A stretch of 64,000 nt of DNA from Actinomadura sp. WMMA1423. GTDB lineage: Bacteria > Actinomycetota > Actinomycetes > Streptosporangiales > Streptosporangiaceae. The notes below the pieces were generated by a model, which did not search any database, was not told the origin of the DNA, and saw only the letters and a list, made by a program, of their open reading frames with translations. The position numbers and the translations under genes were made by a program. Below, piece after piece: positions 24,330 to 32,822 of the stretch (position 1 is the first letter of the stretch; each line of letters starts with the position of its first letter). The DNA lies in contig NZ_CP041244.1 of assembly GCF_006547145.1 (NCBI RefSeq), positions 8,184,001 through 8,248,000 of the forward strand, read 5' to 3'.

Positions 24330-25168
24330 CGGACGGCAAGGGCGCGCCGCTCATCCGGCTGAGCGGCGTCGGCAAGAACTACGGCAACGTCATCGCGCTG
24401 CGCGACGTCGACCTGGAGGCGTCCGCGGGCGAGGTCACGTGCGTCCTCGGCGACAACGGGGCGGGCAAGTCCACGCTCATCAAGGTCGTCGCCGGGCTGC
24501 ACCGCCACGACACCGGCACCTACGAGGTGCGGGGGGAGGAGGTGGGCTTCGGCTCGCCCCGCGACGCGCTCGACCGGGGCATCGCGACCGTCTACCAGGA
24601 CCTCGCGGTCGTCCCGCTCATGCCGGTCTGGCGCAACTTCTTCCTCGGCTCGGAGCTGCGGGGCCGTTTCGGTCGCATCGACGTCCGGTCCATGCGCGAG
24701 ACCACCCATCGCGAGATGGCCGCGATGGGCATCGACCTGCGCGACGTCGACCAGCCCATCGGGACCCTGTCGGGCGGCGAGCGGCAGTGCGTGGCCATCG
24801 CCCGCGCCGTCCACTTCGGCGCGAAGGCCCTCGTGCTGGACGAGCCCACCGCCGCCCTCGGCGTCAAGCAGGCCGGGGTGGTGCTGCGCTACATCGTCCA
24901 GGCGCGGGAGCGGGGCCTCGCGGTCGTCTTCATCACCCACAACCCGCACCACGCCTACCCGGTCGGCGACCGCTTCCTGATCCTCAACCGGGGGCGCAGC
25001 ATCGGCTACCACACCAAGGAGGAGATCACCCGCGAGGAGCTCACCGCCCTCATGGCGGGCGGCGGCGAACTGGAGGAACTCGCCCACGAACTGGACGCGG
25101 CCGGCTCGTCCGCCGCCGCCGCACGAGTGACGAAGGAGGCCCAAAGCCTGGGCCTCACCGACGGCTGA
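24326..25168 (+). CDS. Sugar ABC transporter ATPase, single-domain
   Basis: A 280-residue ATPase with Walker A GDNGAGKST near 44, Q-loop in TVYQDLAVVPLMPVWRNFFLG, signature LSGGERQCVAIARA near 150 and Walker B ALVLDEPTAALG near 171. It has one ABC domain, as in fructose-type FrcA, rather than the two of RbsA, so two copies should assemble. It completes the inositol-operon transporter. A 25-bp tandem duplication begins at its stop codon. Confidence 0.92.
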   Translation: MTDGKGAPLIRLSGVGKNYGNVIALRDVDLEASAGEVTCVLGDNGAGKSTLIKVVAGLHRHDTGTYEVRGEEVGFGSPRDALDRGIATVYQDLAVVPLMPVWRNFFLGSELRGRFGRIDVRSMRETTHREMAAMGIDLRDVDQPIGTLSGGERQCVAIARAVHFGAKALVLDEPTAALGVKQAGVVLRYIVQARERGLAVVFITHNPHHAYPVGDRFLILNRGRSIGYHTKEEITREELTALMAGGGELEELAHELDAAGSSAAAARVTKEAQSLGLTDG

Positions 25169-25214
25169 CGACGCCCGGCCCGGACGCCGCTGACGACGCC
25201 CGGCCCGGACGCCG
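25165..25214. repeat. Perfect 2 x 25-bp tandem duplication at the end of the ABC operon
   Basis: Units 25165-25189 and 25190-25214 are identical (starting CTGACGACGCCCGGCC). The first copy contains the stop codon of the ABC ATPase gene. It looks like a recent slippage event. Confidence 0.85.
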
Positions 25215-25337
25215 CGCCCCGGGCCGTTCCGTGCGGCTCGGGGCGGTCGTCGCGTTTCGGGCTGGTCACTGTGGCTCTGGAGGCGGCACGGCCTGGGACG
25301 GTGCCCACCGCGGGGGCGGCCACGGCTGCCCGGCTCG

Positions 25338-28300
25338 TCACCGCGGCTCGGGGGGCCGCCGGGGTTCGGGGGGCGTCGGGGCCGGGTCGGGGCGGGCGGT
25401 GGTGATGTGGGCGGCCAGTTTGCGGACGCGGGGTTCGTGCTCGTCGTAGCCGACGACGACCGGGGACTCGTTGTAGGGCATCGTGTCGGATGAGCGGCGC
25501 AGCTTCACGTACTGGCCGCACGCGTCGATCGCGTAGGGCTCCATGTCGTCCTGCAGGGCGCCGATCACGGTGATGCCGTGCGTCTCACCGATCTTGCGGA
25601 AGAGCGCGACGGCCTCCTTGCGGTGCTCCTTGCCGAGGTTGCGGCCGAGCTCGTCCAGCACCAGGCACAGGCGGCCACCGCCGGAGCTGGCGAGCGCCGC
25701 CGCGCACACCAGCTTGACGGCCTTCTCGTCCATGAGCGCGGTGTTGGCGCGGCGGTTGTAGGGGACGTACCGCTGCCCGTCCGAGCGGCGCCATTTCGGC
25801 GTGACGCGCCAGCGCCACTCCTGCTCGGGGTCGCCGGGCTGCTCCGGCGTGGGGAACTCCAGCGTCGCGCCGTAGCCCCCGTACGCCACGTCCAGCTTCT
25901 CGAACTCCTCCGACACCCGCTGGAGGCGCGCGCGGATCGCGGCCGTCAGCGCCGTGCGGTGCGCCTCGGCCGCGCCCGCCGCCTCGGTCGCGCCCTTCTG
26001 CGCCTTGTCCAGGTCGGCGCGCCGCCCCGACAGCTGCACCTCGATCTGCCGCCGCTGGTGCTTCTCGTAGTCCTCCTGCTGGCGCAGGTAGCTCTCCACC
26101 GCCTTCACCAGGCGGGGGAACGTGGCCTGCTCGCGGTCGGTGCGGCGGCCCTCGCCCTCGGCGCGCTCGCGGAGCAGGAACCGGATCTCCTCGGGCATGT
26201 CCTCGTCGGACGGGCCGTCCGGGAAGACCCGCCGCAGCGCCTCCGACAGGTGCTTCTCGGCGGTGTGCCACCACTCGGCGGGCGTCCAGGTGGCCTCGTC
26301 GTCGTCCAGGCCGGACAGCCACTCGGCGGCGCTCTCGCGGGAGCCGCCCCACGCCTTCTCCAGGTCGTCCAGCCCGAGCGCGGCGCGCCGGTCGGCCAGC
26401 TCGGACGCCGCGCGGCGGACCTTGTCGCGGTCGCGCTCGTGCGTCTCCTTGCGGCCGCGCAGCCGGTCGACCTCCAGTGCGCGCGTGTCGGCCTTGGCCT
26501 GGAGCCGCCGCAGCGCCTGCTCGGCCGCCCCGAGGCGCGGGCCGAGCCGGGACTCGCTGCCGCCCAGCTCCTCCAGGCCCTCGCGCAGCCCCGCCATCGC
26601 CGTGCGGACCTCCTCCAGCTCGGCCGCCGCCCGCGCCCCCGCGAGCCGCCGCCCCGCCAGCGCCACGTCGGCGGCGGCGTCGGCCGTGGCCTGCCGCGCG
26701 CGCTCCAGCGCCTCCTTCGCGGACTCCACCGAAGTCCTGGCCGCCTGGACGCGCGCCACGCGCCCCGTGACGGGCTCGGTGAACCCGCCGACGACCACGA
26801 CACCGGTGCCCTCCGCCTCGAGCGCGGCGAAGAAGCCGCTCGGGGAGGGGGCGCAGCTCACGCCGTCCGGGAGCGGCCCGGCGCCGTCCGCGGGGACGAT
26901 CATGGAGCCGGGCATGCCCTCCAGGGCGGCGACCGCCGCGTCGAGGTCGTCCGCCCCCACGACGACGGCCTCCCGGTAGGGCCACAGGGCCGCCTCCCAG
27001 CGCTCCCGGACGCCTTCGGCCAGCTCCACGGCGTCCAGCAGGCCGACCGCCGCGATGCCCTCGGCGGCGAGCGCCCGGATCTGCGCGGGCGCGCTGCCCT
27101 CGCCCGCCTCTGCCTCGGCCAGGGACCGTTCCGCGCGCGCGACGGCGCCCTTGGCCATCCCGTACTCCTGCTGGGCCTCGTCACGGCGGGACTCGGCGTC
27201 CGCCAGCTCGGCGCGGGCCGCGTCGCGGTCGCGCCCGTCGGCCTCCCGGCGGCGCTCCTCCAGCGCCGACACGCGCCGGCGCAGCTCGTCCAGCCGGTTG
27301 CGGGCGACGGCCTTGTCCGCGCCGAGCTTGTCGGCCTGGCCCTTCAGCTCGGCGAGCGCCGCGCCCGCCTCGTGGAGCCGCTCCTCCAGCGCGCCGCCGG
27401 TGAGCTGCTCGATCTCCTTCTCGGCGGCCCTCGCCGCGGCGGCGAGCTCCTCGCCCTCCCGGTGCAGCCGCTCCTGGTCGGCGGCGTGGGCGGCGTCGGC
27501 CTCGGCCGCGTCCGCCAGCAGCCGGGCCTGCCGCGTCCGCCAGTGCCGCACGGCCGCGGCCACCTCGTCGCGTGCCCGGTCGCGGCGGTCGAACGTCTTC
27601 AGCAGGCTCGCCGCCTCCCGCTCCCACTCGGTGAGCCGCTCCGCCGCCTCCGCGGCCTTGGCGCGCTCCCGGTGCTCCTCCGCGCGGGACTTGCGCTCGG
27701 CCTCCAGCTCCCGGTCCAGCCCGGTCAGCGCCGCGATCGCGCTGAAGATGCGCTCCGGGCTGATCTCGTTCAGCGGCTGCGACAGCAGGTTCGTGGCGAC
27801 CTTGGACCGCACGGACGTCGACAGGAACGACACGCACCGGACCTGCCCCCCGTACAGGACGCGGGACAGGTCCTTCGCGACGAGGTCGCGCCGCCCGGCG
27901 CTGCGCGGCAGGCTCGCCCACAGCCGGTCGGCCAGCGACACCCGGTCGGCCTCGGACGGCGCGGACGCCAGGTACACCCCCCGCCGCCACCGGATCTCCA
28001 GATGCGGCGCGTCGACGTTCACCCGCAACCACACGGTCACGGCGCTTTCGGAGCCCTCCTCAGCGACGTCGTCGTTCCCGGCGGTGCTGTTCTCCCCGAC
28101 GGTGCCGTTCTCCCCGACGGTGCCGTTCTCTCCGGCGGTGCCGTTCTCTCCGGCGGTGCTCTTCTCTCCGACGGTGCTGTTCTCTCCGACGGCGGCGTTC
28201 TCTCCGGCGGTGCTGTTCTCTCCGGCGGCGGCGTTCTCTCCGGACGCCTCGTCGGCGGTGGCGCCGTTCTCTCCGGTGGTGCCGTTCTTCCCGGCGGTGC

Positions 28301-28730
28301 CGTTCCTTCTGGAGGCACTGGCCTTTCCGGCGGGTGTGTCGTCCTCCGTGAGGGCGTCGGATTCGGGCGGGCCGGCGTGGTCGAAGACGCCGACGATGTA
28401 GCCGTGGTCGGCGCTGGCCCACTGGCTGTCGCCCTGCGCGGCCAGCTCCGCGTTGAACAGCAGCTCCGCCACCGCACGCGCGCCCGAGGCGAACCGCCAC
28501 TGCTCGTCCCCCAGCAGCGCGGTGATGGCCGCGATGAACGAGGACTTGCCGGCGCCGTTGGAGTCCTTCGGCCCCTGCCCGGCGACCACGATGAGCGTCC
28601 CCGGGACGGTCGGCACCGGATGCGTCGACAGCCGCGAGATGTTCACCGCCTGCACCGCCACGAGGGTCCGGTCGCCGACGACGTTCTCGGCGTCGCGCGC
28701 GGTCACCATCGGTTCGAGGACGGCCGTCAT
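25338..28730 (-). CDS. SMC/MukB-like ATPase of a four-gene operon
   Basis: A 1130-residue SMC-type protein. The head's Walker A, GPKDSNGAGKSSF, is near 53-65. A low-complexity hexapeptide insert fills about 143-218. Long heptad-rich coils (about 340-560 and 690-960) flank a hinge-like globular part (about 575-680). The C-terminal half-head has RLCLVLDELGRNLG (Walker B, about 1020-1033) and, where the ABC signature belongs, ALMDEKAVK near 998 instead of LSGGEKA. It belongs broadly with MukB, MksB and Wadjet JetC / TIGR02680 proteins. It is translated from ATG 28730, overlapping the upstream gene as ATGA. Likely roles are chromosome loop extrusion or plasmid defence; which one is open. Confidence 0.82.
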   Translation of the reverse strand: MTAVLEPMVTARDAENVVGDRTLVAVQAVNISRLSTHPVPTVPGTLIVVAGQGPKDSNGAGKSSFIAAITALLGDEQWRFASGARAVAELLFNAELAAQGDSQWASADHGYIVGVFDHAGPPESDALTEDDTPAGKASASRRNGTAGKNGTTGENGATADEASGENAAAGENSTAGENAAVGENSTVGEKSTAGENGTAGENGTVGENGTVGENSTAGNDDVAEEGSESAVTVWLRVNVDAPHLEIRWRRGVYLASAPSEADRVSLADRLWASLPRSAGRRDLVAKDLSRVLYGGQVRCVSFLSTSVRSKVATNLLSQPLNEISPERIFSAIAALTGLDRELEAERKSRAEEHRERAKAAEAAERLTEWEREAASLLKTFDRRDRARDEVAAAVRHWRTRQARLLADAAEADAAHAADQERLHREGEELAAAARAAEKEIEQLTGGALEERLHEAGAALAELKGQADKLGADKAVARNRLDELRRRVSALEERRREADGRDRDAARAELADAESRRDEAQQEYGMAKGAVARAERSLAEAEAGEGSAPAQIRALAAEGIAAVGLLDAVELAEGVRERWEAALWPYREAVVVGADDLDAAVAALEGMPGSMIVPADGAGPLPDGVSCAPSPSGFFAALEAEGTGVVVVGGFTEPVTGRVARVQAARTSVESAKEALERARQATADAAADVALAGRRLAGARAAAELEEVRTAMAGLREGLEELGGSESRLGPRLGAAEQALRRLQAKADTRALEVDRLRGRKETHERDRDKVRRAASELADRRAALGLDDLEKAWGGSRESAAEWLSGLDDDEATWTPAEWWHTAEKHLSEALRRVFPDGPSDEDMPEEIRFLLRERAEGEGRRTDREQATFPRLVKAVESYLRQQEDYEKHQRRQIEVQLSGRRADLDKAQKGATEAAGAAEAHRTALTAAIRARLQRVSEEFEKLDVAYGGYGATLEFPTPEQPGDPEQEWRWRVTPKWRRSDGQRYVPYNRRANTALMDEKAVKLVCAAALASSGGGRLCLVLDELGRNLGKEHRKEAVALFRKIGETHGITVIGALQDDMEPYAIDACGQYVKLRRSSDTMPYNESPVVVGYDEHEPRVRKLAAHITTARPDPAPTPPEPRRPPEPR
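28077..28304 (-). repeat. 18-bp minisatellite coding for GEN(S/G/A)T(A/V) hexapeptides inside the SMC head
   Basis: About twelve to thirteen tandem 18-bp units with variants such as GGAGAGAACGGCACCGCC on the coding strand, each giving GENGTA, GENSTV or GENAAA. The array lies between head strands VGVFDHAG and VTVWLRVNV, so it should form a surface loop. Copy number is likely to vary between strains. Confidence 0.9.
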
Positions 28731-29383
28731 GTGTGCTCCCCCTGCTCGCGTTCCCGCCCCCTGCGCCGCGCCCGGATCGCCGCCGCGAGCGGCGAGTCCG
28801 GCCCGGCGGCCAGGATCAGCTCCTCTTGCAGGCGCCTGCGCGCGGCGCCGGTCAGCCGGTGGAACTGCGGCCCCGGCACGAACCCTCCGGCGTCGTCCGC
28901 CCCCGCCTTCACCTGCGACACCAGCCCGGCCAGCCGCAGCCGCCGCAGCGACGCCTCCAGCTCCCCGACCGGCAGCTGCGTGCGGCGGCGCAGCTCGTCC
29001 AGCGGCGTCGGGTGGGGCGACAGCCACGAGTCGTCCTCCAGCAGCCCCGCCGCCCTCGGGATCGCCACCGAGTGGATCAGCACCAGCGCGAGCACGGCCC
29101 GCTCCCGCACCGGCGGGACGCACTCGGGGTCGGCGGCCAGCTCCGCCGCGACGTCGTCGCGGTAGCCGGAGGTCCAGCGCGTCTGCTCCGACCGGATCAG
29201 GGTCCGCCCGCCCAGCGCGAGCATCTCCTCCAGCGCCCTGCGCAGCGGCGGCTCCCGCAGCGCCGCGAACCGCACCTCCGAGACCGGCTCGGCGGCGTGC
29301 TCGACCGCCATGTAGGCCGCGACGAGCTCCGCCCGGCGCCGCTCGTCGTAGGGGCGCAGCACCGGTTCGAACATGTCACCCAT
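28727..29383 (-). CDS. Winged-helix (MukE/JetB/KITE-like) subunit of the SMC operon
   Basis: A 218-residue protein with no enzymatic motif. The C-terminal half reads as a winged helix (PTPLDELRRRTQLPVGELEASLRRLRLAGLVSQV), and the N-terminal half contains ERRRAELVAAYMAVEHA and a conserved-looking RSEQTRWTSGYRDDVAAEL. Size and fold pattern fit MukE/KITE partners of SMC complexes. It overlaps its upstream gene by 8 bp and the SMC gene by 4 bp, so stoichiometric synthesis is expected. The family call is inference from size, fold and position. Confidence 0.65.
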   Translation of the reverse strand: MGDMFEPVLRPYDERRRAELVAAYMAVEHAAEPVSEVRFAALREPPLRRALEEMLALGGRTLIRSEQTRWTSGYRDDVAAELAADPECVPPVRERAVLALVLIHSVAIPRAAGLLEDDSWLSPHPTPLDELRRRTQLPVGELEASLRRLRLAGLVSQVKAGADDAGGFVPGPQFHRLTGAARRRLQEELILAAGPDSPLAAAIRARRRGREREQGEHT

Positions 29384-29921
29384 CCGGTGCCTCCCCGGCG
29401 TCGGACCCGGTGCCGGGCTCGGGGAGGCGGCGCAGGAGGTCGCGCAGGGACGCCAGGGAGCCTTCCGGCCAGAGGGCGACCCGCGGGCCGGGGCGGACAG
29501 AGCCGGAGGCCTCGTCGAGCAGGAGCCAGCCGGTCTCCGACAGGCGGCGGAGCTCGCCGGTGGCCCAGCGGCGGGCCAGGTCGGTGTCGCCGCGCGTCAT
29601 GCCCGCGTACACCTCCAGGACGTTCGCGACCGCGGACGGGGAGCCCGGCCAGGGAGCGTCGTCCAGGCGCGTCCAGCAGCAGCGCAGGGCGGCGGCGAGG
29701 ACGCGGCGGGCCTGGCCCGCGCGGTCCAGGGGCATGGGGGCGGTGTCGTACTCCTCCAGCAGCGCGGGCGTCGCGCCGTCCGGCCACTCGGGCAGGAGCC
29801 AGACGCGGTCGCCGTCGGCCGCCGCGACCGTCCCCGGCGGCACGGGATCGGACGCCGGGCCGGACGGCCCGCCCAGCACGCGGGCGCGTGCGCGGGCCAG
29901 CACATGCGGGTCGACGGTCAC
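29376..29921 (-). CDS. Second small winged-helix-like subunit of the SMC operon
   Basis: A 181-residue protein starting at GTG 29921, which overlaps the kleisin-like gene's stop (GTGA). The central part (SAVANVLEVYAGMTRGDTDLARRWATGELRRLSETGWLLLDEA) reads as a winged helix followed by a short wing. No family was recognised. With its neighbour it could form a KITE heterodimer, as ScpB or Nse1/Nse3 do, which is speculative. Confidence 0.6.
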   Translation of the reverse strand: MTVDPHVLARARARVLGGPSGPASDPVPPGTVAAADGDRVWLLPEWPDGATPALLEEYDTAPMPLDRAGQARRVLAAALRCCWTRLDDAPWPGSPSAVANVLEVYAGMTRGDTDLARRWATGELRRLSETGWLLLDEASGSVRPGPRVALWPEGSLASLRDLLRRLPEPGTGSDAGEAPDG

Positions 29922-31129
29922 CGGTCCGTCCTTTCGAGCCGCCCCGGGGAGATCCACGTCGGGGAGCCTTCGGGGCGCAGCGCCAGGCCGTCCGACCAGA
30001 CGAGGCGGTAGGGGAGCCCGGGGTGCAGGTGGAGCGACGAGAGGTCGGCGAGCATGCGGCGCGCCGTGGGCCAGTCGTGGGCGAGGACGTCCTCGACCGC
30101 GACCGCGTCACGGCCGCGCAGGATCTGCTCGGCCAGGTCGCGCAGCCGCTCCGTCGCGGCCGTGTCCGAGCCGGTGTCGCCCGAGAGGCCCGGGTCGGGG
30201 ACCGAGGGCCGGGGCGGCGCGGGACGCGGGGGGGTGGCGCGCGGGCCGTCCTCCACGGCGGTCACCACCGCGGACGGCTCGTGCCACGGCGCCGGCGCGT
30301 CGAAGACGAACCCGTCCAGCACGGCCGCGAGGTCCTCCCGGGACGCCGTGCGGGTGAAGGTGCGCCACGTCTCGGGCGGCAGGAGGGTGAGGTTGCGGGT
30401 CGTGCCCGCCGAGTCCGACAGCCGGGCGGCGGCGCGGCGGGAGGCGTCGCCGTAGGCGTAGATGGCGGCGCGCAGGTCGGTGCAGGTGCGGTCGAGCTGC
30501 GGCCAGCGGCGCAGGATCGCGCCGTGCAGCCGCTCGGCGCGCAGCAGGATCTCCTCGGTGCCCCAGAGCTTGGGGGCCTGCTCGCGGAGCTCCTCGATGG
30601 TGCCGTTGGTGAGGGTGACGAGCTCGACGCTCCACAGCCGGAACGCGCGGGCGAGGCCGTCCGCGCCGCCGCGCGCCTGCTCGGGCGTCATGCGCGGGTC
30701 GGCGACGTTGAGCTGCTCCAGCGCGAGGAGCCGGTGCATCTCGCTCTGGCCGCCGTCCAGCATCATCCGCCGGACGAACATCAGCCCGACGACGCTGGTG
30801 AACGACGCCCGGTAGCGCAGCTGGTTCGGCTTGGGGAACACCTCGCGGACGGCGCCGAGCCCCTTCAGCACCCGCAGCCGGTTCTCGAAGACCTCGGCGG
30901 GGTAGCGGCGGCACACATACCGCATCTGCTCGCGGCTCAGGCCGTCCTCGCCCGCGTCGGCGAACGCGGCGAGCAGCGTCTCGGCGACGTCCACGAGCTC
31001 CGGGTCGTCGACGACCGCGCCGCTGTCGCGGGCCAGCGCCGCGAACATCTGGCGGTAGACGCCCAGCACGGCCTCGCCGACGAGGACGTCGTCGAGGCTC
31101 GCGGCCGCGTTGTCGGAGGCAGGGGACAC
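29918..31129 (-). CDS. Kleisin-like (MukF/JetA-like) first subunit of the SMC operon
   Basis: A 403-residue protein from GTG 31129. The N-terminal about 100 residues look like a winged helix (SREQMRYVCRRYPAEVFENRLRVLKGLGAVREV); a helical middle (about 110-290) and a C-terminal winged-helix-like end (VAVEDVLAHDWPTARRMLADLSSL) follow, separated by a Pro-rich linker near 305-330. This order matches MukF/JetA-type kleisins but primary similarity is not obvious. It is the first gene of the operon, followed by overlapping genes down to the SMC ATPase. Confidence 0.62.
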   Translation of the reverse strand: MSPASDNAAASLDDVLVGEAVLGVYRQMFAALARDSGAVVDDPELVDVAETLLAAFADAGEDGLSREQMRYVCRRYPAEVFENRLRVLKGLGAVREVFPKPNQLRYRASFTSVVGLMFVRRMMLDGGQSEMHRLLALEQLNVADPRMTPEQARGGADGLARAFRLWSVELVTLTNGTIEELREQAPKLWGTEEILLRAERLHGAILRRWPQLDRTCTDLRAAIYAYGDASRRAAARLSDSAGTTRNLTLLPPETWRTFTRTASREDLAAVLDGFVFDAPAPWHEPSAVVTAVEDGPRATPPRPAPPRPSVPDPGLSGDTGSDTAATERLRDLAEQILRGRDAVAVEDVLAHDWPTARRMLADLSSLHLHPGLPYRLVWSDGLALRPEGSPTWISPGRLERTDR

Positions 31130-31248
31130 GGCGCACTACGGTACGGCCCCCGCGCCGCCAGGGTGGAATCGGCGCGGGGGAGCGCCCGGGATCAGGGCGT
31201 GGAACCGCCGGGCGGCGTCACCCGCGCCGCCCGGCCGTCACCGAGGGG

Positions 31249-32691
31249 TCAGCCCGCGGGGGCGGGGTGGGGGATGGACTTGTGCTCCAGGTAGGCGTGC
31301 AGGCCCTCGGGGCCGAGCTCGCGGCCGAGGCCGCTGTTCTTGTAGCCGCCGAACGGGGTGTTCGGGTCGAGGGTGTACATGTTGACGCCGCAGCTCCCGG
31401 TGCGGATGCGGCGGGCGACCTCGACGCCGTGGCCGACGTCGGAGGTCCAGACCGACCCGCCGAGGCCGTAGTCGCTGTCGTTGGCGATCTTGATGGCGTC
31501 GGCCTCGTCCTCGTAGGGGATGAGGACCAGGACCGGGCCGAAGATCTCCTCGCGGGCGATGCGCATGTCGTTGCCGACGTCGCCGAAGACGGTCGGGGCG
31601 ACGTACCAGCCGCGGTCGTGCGGGCGGTTCAGGCCGCCGGTGATGATCTTGGCGCCCTCGTCCTGGCCGATCCGGATGTAGTTCTCCACGCGCTCCTGCT
31701 GCCGCCTGGCGACCAGCGGGCCGATCTCGCAGCCGTAGTCGGAGGGGTCGCCCACGCTGAGGCCGCTCACCATGCTCGCGAGCGCGTCGGCGACCTCGTC
31801 GTAGCGGCGGCGGGAGGCGAGGATGCGGGTCTGCGCCGCGCACGCCTCGCCGTTGTTCATCAGCGAGGCCAGCTTGAAGCCCTCGACGGTGGCGGCCAGG
31901 TCCGCGTCGTCCAGGATGATCGCGGCGGACTTGCCGCCGAGCTCGAGGGTGACCCGCTTGAGCTGCTCGCCGCAGACCGCGCCGATCTTGCGGCCGGCGG
32001 CGGTGGAGCCGGTGAAGGACACCTTGTCGACGTCGGGGTGCGCGACGAGGTAGGCGCCGACCTCGCGGCCGGCCGGGACGAAGTTGACCACGCCCTCGGG
32101 GATGCCCGCCTCGCGGATCCACTCGGCGAGCAGGTAGGAGTCGAGGGGGGTCTCGGGGGAGGGCTTGGCCACCACCGTGCAGCCGGCGATGAGCGCGGGC
32201 GCGAGCTTGAGCATCAGCGTGAACTGCGGGACGTTCCACGGGACGATCGCCGCGACGACGCCGACCGGCTCCTGGGTGACCGTGACCGGGCCCAGCATCC
32301 CCTGCCGCTCCTCCTCCCAGGTGTAGGAGGCGGCGAGGTCCACGTAGTACTGGAGCACCATCTGCGGGATGGCGGCCTGGCCGAACACCGAGAACATGAT
32401 GGGCGAGCCCATCTCGGCGGTCACGAGGTCGGCCATCTCCTGCTGCCGCTCGGCGTAGATCGCCGAGAGCCGGCCGACGATCTCGGCGCGCTCGGCCGGG
32501 GTCATCCGCGGCCAGGGGCCCTCGTCGAAGGCGCGCCGCGCCGCCGCGACGGCCGCGTCGATGTCGCCCTCGGTGCCCTCGGGCACCCGCCCGATGACCT
32601 CCTCGGTGTGCGGGGACACGACGTCGATCACGCCGGTGCCGGCCGGTGCGGCCCACTCGCCTCCGATGAACAGCCGATCGTGCTCGCGCAT
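31249..32691 (-). CDS. NAD(P)-dependent aldehyde dehydrogenase
   Basis: A 480-residue aldehyde dehydrogenase oxidising an unidentified aldehyde to the acid. Seen are VPWNVPQFTLMLKLAPAL near 148, VSFTGSTAAGRKIG near 225, the general-base Glu in LELGGKSA near 248, the nucleophile Cys in NNGEACAAQTRI near 284 and EEIFGPVL near 382. ATG 32691 was chosen at the start of conserved sequence. It is divergent from a Rv2466c-like gene with an 11-bp-arm operator between. Confidence 0.93.
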   Translation of the reverse strand: MREHDRLFIGGEWAAPAGTGVIDVVSPHTEEVIGRVPEGTEGDIDAAVAAARRAFDEGPWPRMTPAERAEIVGRLSAIYAERQQEMADLVTAEMGSPIMFSVFGQAAIPQMVLQYYVDLAASYTWEEERQGMLGPVTVTQEPVGVVAAIVPWNVPQFTLMLKLAPALIAGCTVVAKPSPETPLDSYLLAEWIREAGIPEGVVNFVPAGREVGAYLVAHPDVDKVSFTGSTAAGRKIGAVCGEQLKRVTLELGGKSAAIILDDADLAATVEGFKLASLMNNGEACAAQTRILASRRRYDEVADALASMVSGLSVGDPSDYGCEIGPLVARRQQERVENYIRIGQDEGAKIITGGLNRPHDRGWYVAPTVFGDVGNDMRIAREEIFGPVLVLIPYEDEADAIKIANDSDYGLGGSVWTSDVGHGVEVARRIRTGSCGVNMYTLDPNTPFGGYKNSGLGRELGPEGLHAYLEHKSIPHPAPAG

Positions 32692-32785
32692 GCTGCTGTG
32701 CCTCCCCTGCCCGAAGGGCCGACGCGGATAACCGAATGCTTGCTTGGCCACAGCATCGCATGACGTCCCCGGGCGTTGGCAAGAG

Positions 32786-32809
32786 CAAATGAGACTGGAG
32801 TCTCATTTG
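32786..32809. promoter_or_regulatory. Palindromic operator between the aldehyde dehydrogenase and Rv2466c-like genes
   Basis: Exact 11-bp arms CAAATGAGACT and AGTCTCATTTG separated by GG. It ends 13 bp before the rightward start codon, so it overlaps that gene's promoter or leader. The cognate regulator, probably TetR-like, is not encoded next to it. Confidence 0.75.
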
Positions 32810-32822
32810 ATAGAACGGGCCC

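Noticed and set aside
28077..28304. Regular short repeats as a possible CRISPR array
   Set aside because: The 18-bp units are contiguous, without spacers, and lie in frame inside the SMC gene.
25338..31129. Calling the SMC operon a complete Wadjet system
   Set aside because: No JetD (TOPRIM or DUF2399/DUF3322) gene is present and the small subunits were not identified by family.
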